A DNA stretch of 64,000 bases from Achromobacter veterisilvae (GTDB lineage: Bacteria > Pseudomonadota > Gammaproteobacteria > Burkholderiales > Burkholderiaceae_B). The translations under genes were made by a program, and so were the position numbers. Under the pieces are notes generated by a model. It saw only the letters and a program-made list of their open reading frames with translations. It did not search any database and was not told the DNA's origin. Below are positions 59,175-64,000 of this stretch, piece by piece. The DNA lies in assembly GCF_900496975.1 (NCBI RefSeq), contig NZ_UFQC01000005.1, forward strand, positions 124,001 through 188,000, given 5' to 3'. Every line of letters starts with the position of its first letter. Positions within the stretch are counted from its first letter, which is position 1.

Positions 59175-59974
59175 GGGAGGGTTCCTTGCAAGTGGGATGG
59201 GTGCCGCGGGGCGGCGGCAAGCGCCTGTGTCAGCGCCTCGCTCGCGCGCTTGGCCGCCTGCGCGTCGCCGCGCTCGGCCAGGACCTGCGTCAACTGGCGC
59301 AATTGCGCGGCCGTCAGGCCCACGCGCATGCTGGCGGCCATGTGCGAGCGCAACTGCGGCTCCACGCCAGGCATGGCGGCCAGCGCCCCGACCGTGGCCA
59401 GTTCACGGCTTTGCCAATCGAGGTTGTCGCGCTCGAAGATGTCGCCGAACAGGTGGGCTTGCAGATACTGGTTGATGACCGGGGCGAAGTCCGTCACTGC
59501 GTTCCTGACCGGCGCGCCGGAAATCTTCGTCTGGTTGGCGGTGCCGGCCGCGAGCAGCGCATCGCCTGTCGGCACGGGCCGGCTGGGTTCGCGCCCCGGC
59601 GCGTCCTGGAGGCCGCGCTGCCTGCGCGCGTCCAGCACCGTCAGCAGTTCTCCCAGCGCGTTCAGGCTCTTGGGGAAGCCGGCGTAGGCGTAGAGCTGCA
59701 CCAGGATTTCCTTGGCCTCGCTGATGGTCAGCCCGGCGTCCAGGCCCTGGTTCAGGGCGGTATTGAGCCTGGGCATGTCGCTCGCGGCCATGAAAGACGC
59801 GATCAGGGGAATGGCCTGCTGCCTGGCGGACAGCGTGTCCGAGGCCGGCTGGGTAGTCGTCATGGCACGCGGTTCCTGAACGCCAGGGGATTGTGCGGCG
59901 GCAAGGCCGGATGGCGCGGCCAAGGCGAATGCGAGCGCGACGGCGCCGCGCTTAGCGGGCGTTGTATTGCTCAT
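59171..59974 (-). CDS. Carboxymuconolactone decarboxylase-family protein with signal peptide
   Basis: This 267-residue protein has a signal sequence (VALAFALAAPSGLAAAQ) and two CMD-like regions: LNQGLDAGLTISEAKEILVQ...YAYAGFPKSLNALG (about 75-110) and ERDNLDWQSRELATVGALAA (about 180-235). The C-x-x-C redox motif of AhpD-type members is absent, so a peroxidase role is unlikely. It overlaps the upstream cupin gene by 23 bases and the hydrolase gene by 4. Export of all three products suggests a periplasmic pathway. Confidence 0.87.
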   Translation of the reverse strand: MSNTTPAKRGAVALAFALAAPSGLAAAQSPGVQEPRAMTTTQPASDTLSARQQAIPLIASFMAASDMPRLNTALNQGLDAGLTISEAKEILVQLYAYAGFPKSLNALGELLTVLDARRQRGLQDAPGREPSRPVPTGDALLAAGTANQTKISGAPVRNAVTDFAPVINQYLQAHLFGDIFERDNLDWQSRELATVGALAAMPGVEPQLRSHMAASMRVGLTAAQLRQLTQVLAERGDAQAAKRASEALTQALAAAPRHPSHLQGTLP

Positions 59975-60422
59975 CGCTCACCAACTCTTTCCAGTCCGCG
60001 CTTTTGCCGTCCTTCATGTAGGCGATGGCGAGGTGGCGCATGCCGTTGGCCTGTGCCGCGCCATGCCAGTGCTTGACGCCGGCCTCGATCCAGACCGTAT
60101 CGCCCGCCTTGATCTCGCGCCGGGGCTGGCCGTCTTCCTGCACCCAGCCCTGGCCGTCGGTGACGATGAGCAACTGGCCCACCGGGTGGGTGTGCCACGC
60201 GGTGCGCGCCCCGGGCGCGAAATCGACCATGCCGACACTGCCGTGCCTGCCGCTGCCGCCCGCCGACTTGATGTCCACCGCCACGTGGCCGCTGAAGTTC
60301 TGCGCCGGGCCCAGGGCGGTGGGGGTCGTGCCCGCGGGGGCGATCCGGATGCCTTGGGCGTGCGCTGAAGACGCGCCCATCATCACGATCGACGCGCCCG
60401 CGGCGATGAGGTTCTTTTTCAT
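59952..60422 (-). CDS. Secreted single-domain cupin
   Basis: This 156-residue cupin has a signal peptide (MKKNLIAAGASIVMMGASSA, cleavage after AHA). Motif 1 is GARTAWHTHPVGQLLIVTDG, with the metal-binding H-x-H and a Gln in place of the usual Glu; motif 2 is GDTVWIEAGVKHWHGAA. It is probably a metal-binding isomerase or dioxygenase-like enzyme. It begins a three-gene overlapping set located 180 bases downstream of a LysR gene on the same strand. Confidence 0.88.
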   Translation of the reverse strand: MKKNLIAAGASIVMMGASSAHAQGIRIAPAGTTPTALGPAQNFSGHVAVDIKSAGGSGRHGSVGMVDFAPGARTAWHTHPVGQLLIVTDGQGWVQEDGQPRREIKAGDTVWIEAGVKHWHGAAQANGMRHLAIAYMKDGKSADWKELVSDEQYNAR

Positions 60423-60527
60423 GGGATTTCCTTCCTGTGATCCGCGCCGACCCCGCGTGCTTCATGAGCATGTGGATGGCCGGCGCCCGATCTGTCTTGA
60501 CGAAGGAAATCTTAGAGGGCCGGACTG

Positions 60528-60573
60528 TTTTGATTAAGTCCAAAATCCCGCATTCGGTTTTGAATTGAATTCA
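60528..60573 (-). promoter_or_regulatory. Candidate LysR operators upstream of the cupin gene
   Basis: TTTTG-N8-CAAAA (60528-60545) and TGAAT-TGA-ATTCA (60561-60573) are AT-rich inverted repeats in the 180-base gap between the LysR gene and the cupin operon. The first fits the loose T-N11-A dyad form of LysR-type sites. The position supports control by the adjacent regulator. Confidence 0.45.
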
Positions 60574-60602
60574 GCAATACGGGAACGGGCGCGTGGACGC
60601 GC

Positions 60603-61547
60603 CTACGATGCCGAAGGGCGCTTCGGTTTCGCAGTCTTGCCAGGTTTGCGGGGCGGCTCCCGATGCCGCAGGGCTTCGACGATGACGGCCAGGGCCCCCG
60701 ACGATTGCCGACGGCTGGGGTAGTACAGGTGGTAGCCGGTATAGGGCTGGCACCAGTCGTCCAGCACGCGGACCAGCCGGCCCTCGGCGATGTGTTCGGC
60801 CACCGCGTCCTCGGGCACGAAGGCCAGGCCCTGCCCGGCCAGCGACGCGCGCACGATGGGCGAAATACTGTTGTAGATCCACTGTCCGGTCACGCGCACC
60901 TTGAGTTCGCGCTTGCCCTTGCGGAAATCCCAGACCATGAGTCCGCCGTGGGTGGGCAGACGCAGGTTGATGCAGTTGTGCTCGGCCAGGTCGTGGGGTT
61001 TCTTCGGCGGGGGCCTGCCCGCGAAGTAGGCGGGCGAACCAACCACCGCGATGCGCATGTCGGAACTGATGCGGACCGCGATCATGTCCTTGGCGATCTC
61101 GTCGCCCAGGCGCACTCCCGCGTCATAGCGTTCGGAGACGATATCGGTGCGGTTGTAGTCCACTGTCACCTCCACGGCGATGTCGGGATAATCCGGCAGA
61201 ACCTTGGACAGCTTGGGCCATATCAGGTACGTGGCGGGAAACTCCGCCGCCGTGATGCGGACCAGTCCCGATGGCTTCTTGCGCAATTCGCTCACCGCCG
61301 CCAGTTCGGCGTCGATGTCCTCGAAGTGCGGGGCAACACTGGCCAGCAGCCGTTCGCCTGCTTCCGTGACGGAGACGCTGCGCGTGGTGCGGGTCAGCAG
61401 GCGGACGTCCAGGCGGGCTTCGAGCGCCCGGATGGCATGGCTGAGCGCGGACGGAGACACGCCCATTTGCGCAGCCGCCCGCGTGAAGCTGCCTTGCTGT
61501 GCCACCTGGATGAACGCAAGCAGGTCGTTGTAGCTGTCACGCGGCAT
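60603..61547 (-). CDS. LysR-family transcriptional regulator
   Basis: This 314-residue regulator has an N-terminal winged HTH (DLLAFIQVAQQGSFTRAAAQ, MGVSPSALSHAIRALEARL) and a LysR substrate-binding domain (about 90-295: GLVRITAAEFPATYLIWPKL, NCINLRLPTHGGLMVWDFRK). The basic tail PRKPGKTAKPKRPSAS is unusual. The start at 61547 places the HTH at the normal distance; ATG 61586 would add 13 residues. It probably controls the cupin-CMD-hydrolase genes that follow it in the same direction. Confidence 0.92.
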   Translation of the reverse strand: MPRDSYNDLLAFIQVAQQGSFTRAAAQMGVSPSALSHAIRALEARLDVRLLTRTTRSVSVTEAGERLLASVAPHFEDIDAELAAVSELRKKPSGLVRITAAEFPATYLIWPKLSKVLPDYPDIAVEVTVDYNRTDIVSERYDAGVRLGDEIAKDMIAVRISSDMRIAVVGSPAYFAGRPPPKKPHDLAEHNCINLRLPTHGGLMVWDFRKGKRELKVRVTGQWIYNSISPIVRASLAGQGLAFVPEDAVAEHIAEGRLVRVLDDWCQPYTGYHLYYPSRRQSSGALAVIVEALRHREPPRKPGKTAKPKRPSAS

Positions 61548-61634
61548 TGCCGAATCCCATTCACAGGTCTTGAAGAAATCCAGCATCCGGCCGGATGCCT
61601 GGATAGTGACGGCGGTGGAATCGTCCGCGGCAGG

Positions 61635-63071
61635 CTAGCCCGCGACCGCCGGAGCGCCGCCCAGCGCGGCCAGGCAATCGTCCAAGGGAGGGATGCCCCG
61701 CGCCAGGGCCGCGACCGTCTCGGCATCGACCTTGGACAGCGGAGGAATCTCGGCCAGCACGCGCACGTTGCCGAAGCGCTCGATGGCTTCCTTGTTGCCC
61801 GCCGAGAGCGGGCCGCTCATGATGACGCCCAGCACGGGCACGCCCCGGCGCTTGAGCGCCTCCAGGCTGAGCAGGGTGTGGTTGATGGTGCCCAGGCCGC
61901 TGCGCGCCGCCAGCACCACGGGCATCCCCAGCCGCGCGATCAGGTCGATCATCATGTGCGTGTCGTCGATGGGCACATAGAGCCCGCCGGCTCCTTCCAC
62001 GATCAGCGGCGCCTGGGTGGCGGGCGGAACGATGCTGGTCGCGTCGACGACGGCGTCTTCCAGCGTGGCCGCCGCCCAGGGCGACAGCGGCGCCTGGAGT
62101 ACGTAGGCTGGCAGGTGCAGGCGTTCAGGCGGAAGCCCGGCCAGTTGCGCGACGGTTTCCGTGTCCCCCGGTTCCTCGGACACGCCGGTCTGCACCGGTT
62201 TCCAGTAGTCGGCGTTCCAGGCGCGCGCCAGGATGGCGGAGACGAGCGTCTTGCCGATGCCGGTGTCGGTGCCGGTCACGAAAACCCCGGTGGGGCGCTG
62301 GTTGTTTTTCTTCCACATACCGTAGGCCAGGTGATACGTCACCGAGGCTCCTTGTTCGTCGAACGCCGCCAGCACGCGCCGCAGCCCGGCCGCGCTGAGC
62401 GGCCGGCTTCCAGGGGCGGGCGTGGTGGCGCCTATGCCTTTCAGGCCTTTCAGGAAATGCAGGCCGTCAGGATGATTATGTATCAGGCGCTCGCTCCGGA
62501 CGCCACCCGCCAGATTGCCCATGTCCGGACGGATGGCGGCGGCGGCGGGATAGGGCGGCGTGGCCGCGCCGAGGCCGGCCGCGAGATGGGCCGCTCGCCA
62601 TTCGCGGAAGGTGCCGTCGGCCAGCGTCGCCACCGCCAGGCAGCCGTCCGCGGCCAGCATCGCCGCCAGCCGGCCCAGGCCGGCGTTCAGGTCGGAAAAC
62701 CATTGCACCGCCAGGCTGGAGCAGATCAGGTCGTAGCCGCCGGGCAGCCCCAGCGGGTGCTCGCCGTCCAGCAACTGGTAGCGGGACGTTCCGGGCAAGG
62801 GCGGGTGGCGCTGCGCCGCCGCCAGCATGCCGGGAGAGATGTCCGTCACAGTCCAGTCGGCGGGTCCGAGGCGGCGCGCCAGCGCCCGGGTCAGCAGGCC
62901 GGTGCCGCAGCCGATCTCCAGGATGCGCGGAAACCGGGGCAGGGGCAGCAGGGCGATATCGCTGGCCAGGCGTTCGGCCGCGATGCGCTGCACGGGGGCA
63001 TGCTCGTCGTAGCGGCCGGCGGCCGCGCCGAAGCGCGCGCCGACCCGGGCGTTGCGCGGCGCCTGCGTCAT
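61635..63071 (-). CDS. BioC-BioD fusion: malonyl-ACP O-methyltransferase / dethiobiotin synthetase
   Basis: A single 478-codon frame encodes two biotin enzymes. Residues 1 to about 250 are BioC: AdoMet loop ILEIGCGTGLLTRALARRLG, acidic VTDISPGML, LICSSLAVQWFSDL, and the BioC ending FLKGLKGIGATTP...TYHLAYGMWKK. From about residue 256 comes BioD: P-loop GVFVTGTDTGIGKTLVSAIL, KPVQTGVSEEPGDT, IVEGAGGLYVPIDD. There is no stop or frameshift between them, and both halves look full length with almost no linker. An internal ATG (in GMWKKN) could also yield free BioD. The start overlaps the hydrolase stop (ATGA). Confidence 0.9.
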   Translation of the reverse strand: MTQAPRNARVGARFGAAAGRYDEHAPVQRIAAERLASDIALLPLPRFPRILEIGCGTGLLTRALARRLGPADWTVTDISPGMLAAAQRHPPLPGTSRYQLLDGEHPLGLPGGYDLICSSLAVQWFSDLNAGLGRLAAMLAADGCLAVATLADGTFREWRAAHLAAGLGAATPPYPAAAAIRPDMGNLAGGVRSERLIHNHPDGLHFLKGLKGIGATTPAPGSRPLSAAGLRRVLAAFDEQGASVTYHLAYGMWKKNNQRPTGVFVTGTDTGIGKTLVSAILARAWNADYWKPVQTGVSEEPGDTETVAQLAGLPPERLHLPAYVLQAPLSPWAAATLEDAVVDATSIVPPATQAPLIVEGAGGLYVPIDDTHMMIDLIARLGMPVVLAARSGLGTINHTLLSLEALKRRGVPVLGVIMSGPLSAGNKEAIERFGNVRVLAEIPPLSKVDAETVAALARGIPPLDDCLAALGGAPAVAG

Positions 63072-63754
63072 GCCCCGGGCGCCACGCGGGCAATGAAGGC
63101 GCGGATGTGCCCGGCGCACCAGGGCGCGTCCGAGACCGGCAGCAGGTGGCCGCCGCGTTCGCGCCAATGCAGATCGCCGGCGGGACGATCCGCGAAGGCC
63201 GCCCGGGTCATCGGGGCCGGCACGATGGGATCTTCCCCGCCCGCCAGGACCAGCAGCGGCACGCGCAGCGCGGCCAGCGCGGCGCGCTGGTCGTCGTCGC
63301 GCAGCGCCCGCAAGTCGCGGTCCAGCGCCTCGATCCGGGGTTCGCCGAAGGGCTCCGCCGCGCCGCAGCGCAGGCGGAAGTCCCGCAGCACCGCCGCGGG
63401 GTCCGCGGACAGGCGCTTCCCCATGCGGTCCAGCATGCGGGCCGGCACGCCGTCCTCGAAGCCGGGCCCGGCGGCGAAGCGCGGGAATCCGTTGATGGAA
63501 ACCAGTCCCGCGCAGTCTTGCGGCAGGCGGCGCAACAGGCGCAGCGCGCCCAGCGAGTGGCCGATGGCGATGGCCGGGCCGGCAAGGTCCGGCTCCTGCG
63601 CCGGACCGAAGTAGCCGGCGTCGAAGACCGCCTGCGGCCAGTCGCGCAGTTCGGCGCGCAAGGGCGCCCAGACCGAGGCGTCGAAGGCCCATCCGTGGAC
63701 GAACAGCAGGGTGGGGCGCGCGGCCGGCGCCGCCATGGAGGACCCGCGCATCAC
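63068..63754 (-). CDS. BioH-like alpha/beta hydrolase of the biotin operon
   Basis: This 228-residue hydrolase has the oxyanion motif [14 protein letters not shown], nucleophile Ser in [12 protein letters not shown], Asp in [10 protein letters not shown] and His in [11 protein letters not shown], a complete triad. Between bioF and bioC-bioD, it most likely demethylates pimeloyl-ACP methyl ester (the BioH/BioG step), but sequence alone does not prove specificity. The start may be ATG 63754, overlapping the bioF stop, or ATG 63736. Confidence 0.85.
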   Translation of the reverse strand: MMRGSSMAAPAARPTLLFVHGWAFDASVWAPLRAELRDWPQAVFDAGYFGPAQEPDLAGPAIAIGHSLGALRLLRRLPQDCAGLVSINGFPRFAAGPGFEDGVPARMLDRMGKRLSADPAAVLRDFRLRCGAAEPFGEPRIEALDRDLRALRDDDQRAALAALRVPLLVLAGGEDPIVPAPMTRAAFADRPAGDLHWRERGGHLLPVSDAPWCAGHIRAFIARVAPGA

Positions 63755-64000
63755 GCCAGCACGGCGGCGAAGCCGTCGATCAGCCGCGAGACGTCGGCGT
63801 CGCGGTGAGCGGCGCTCAGCGTGACGCGCAGGCGGCTGGTGCCGGCGGGAACGGTGGGCGGGCGGATCGCCACGGCCAGCAGGCCGCGCCGTTCCAGCCT
63901 GGACGCCATCTCCAGGGCGCGGGCTTCGTCGCCCACGATGGCCGGCACGATCTGGGTGGACGAGGCGCCGGTGTCCAGGCCCATCTCCCGCAGGGCGGCG
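63751..64000 (-). CDS. bioF: 8-amino-7-oxononanoate synthase BioF, C-terminal part only
   Basis: The last 83 codons of a PLP-dependent alpha-oxoamine synthase; the gene enters from the right edge. Visible C-terminal segments [40 protein letters not shown] and [20 protein letters not shown] match BioF, whose R-P-P-T-V-P-x-G-x-S-R-L-R motif is diagnostic of the family. Its stop overlaps the BioH-like start (ATGA). All biotin genes here overlap, implying one operon. Confidence 0.9.
   Translation of the reverse strand, partial: AALREMGLDTGASSTQIVPAIVGDEARALEMASRLERRGLLAVAIRPPTVPAGTSRLRVTLSAAHRDADVSRLIDGFAAVLA

Overview
The window is a high-GC (roughly two thirds G+C), gene-dense bacterial chromosome segment. 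Gene content points to a betaproteobacterium of the Alcaligenaceae (Bordetella/Achromobacter-like): two Bug/TctC-type periplasmic binding proteins, many CoA-linked catabolic operons with IclR, GntR and LysR regulators, a pdxJ-acpS-nagZ-uvrC-pgsA block, QueF, and a bioF-bioH-bioCD cluster. This placement is by inference from family content, not a database match. No rRNA, tRNA, CRISPR array, insertion sequence or prophage was seen.

Layout. (1) 1-8.6 kb: a low-oxygen/dormancy-type block. It holds an FNR-type [4Fe-4S] regulator (cut by the left edge), a PAS histidine kinase with a NarL/FixJ response regulator, a flavodoxin, a CBS-pair protein, three universal stress proteins, an Hsp20, a triple-BON protein and a compact B12-dependent (class II) ribonucleotide reductase. 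FNR/ANR-like boxes (TTGAC-N4-GTCAA) sit between the divergent usp and hsp20 genes, and another lies before the BON-RNR pair. (2) 8.8-17.5 kb: a thiolase, a palindromic repeat array, and an IclR-controlled acyl-CoA operon (hydratase, NDP-forming acyl-CoA ligase, Bug protein, two acyl-CoA dehydrogenases). (3) 17.5-24 kb: a leaderless methyltransferase gene and a malonate-type operon (GntR regulator, malonyl-CoA decarboxylase, hydratase, malonyl-CoA synthetase, Bug protein). (4) 24-30 kb: an aldo/keto reductase, a TrpXYZ-like ABC transporter, a second palindromic repeat array and a DadA-like dehydrogenase. (5) 30-36.6 kb: a divergent polyamine/membrane module consisting of a Tat-exported amine oxidase, a membrane-embedded spermidine-synthase-like protein, DUF350, SPFH-SHOCT, DUF4178, a 51-residue Gly/Ser-rich membrane peptide and AdoMet decarboxylase. 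(6) 36.7-39.9 kb: modABC with a recognisable ModE operator, then convergent modE, separated by a nested inverted-repeat element whose ends carry both stop codons. (7) 40-48 kb: a lipoprotein, a patatin and a complete RND efflux operon. (8) 48-58 kb: housekeeping genes (pdxJ, acpS, nagZ, uvrC, pgsA), an MFS transporter, cytochrome c peroxidase, queF and aceA. (9) 58-64 kb: a LysR-cupin-carboxymuconolactone-decarboxylase-hydrolase set and the biotin genes, including a BioC-BioD fusion.

The most interesting signals are the DosR-regulon-like gene set under FNR-type boxes, with matching boxes also near modA and the cytochrome c peroxidase gene; the polyamine/SPFH/DUF350 module with its twin facing -10 elements; two arrays of a GGGTGTC-N-GACACCC palindrome; and the modC/modE boundary element. 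All regulatory assignments are pattern-based and untested.
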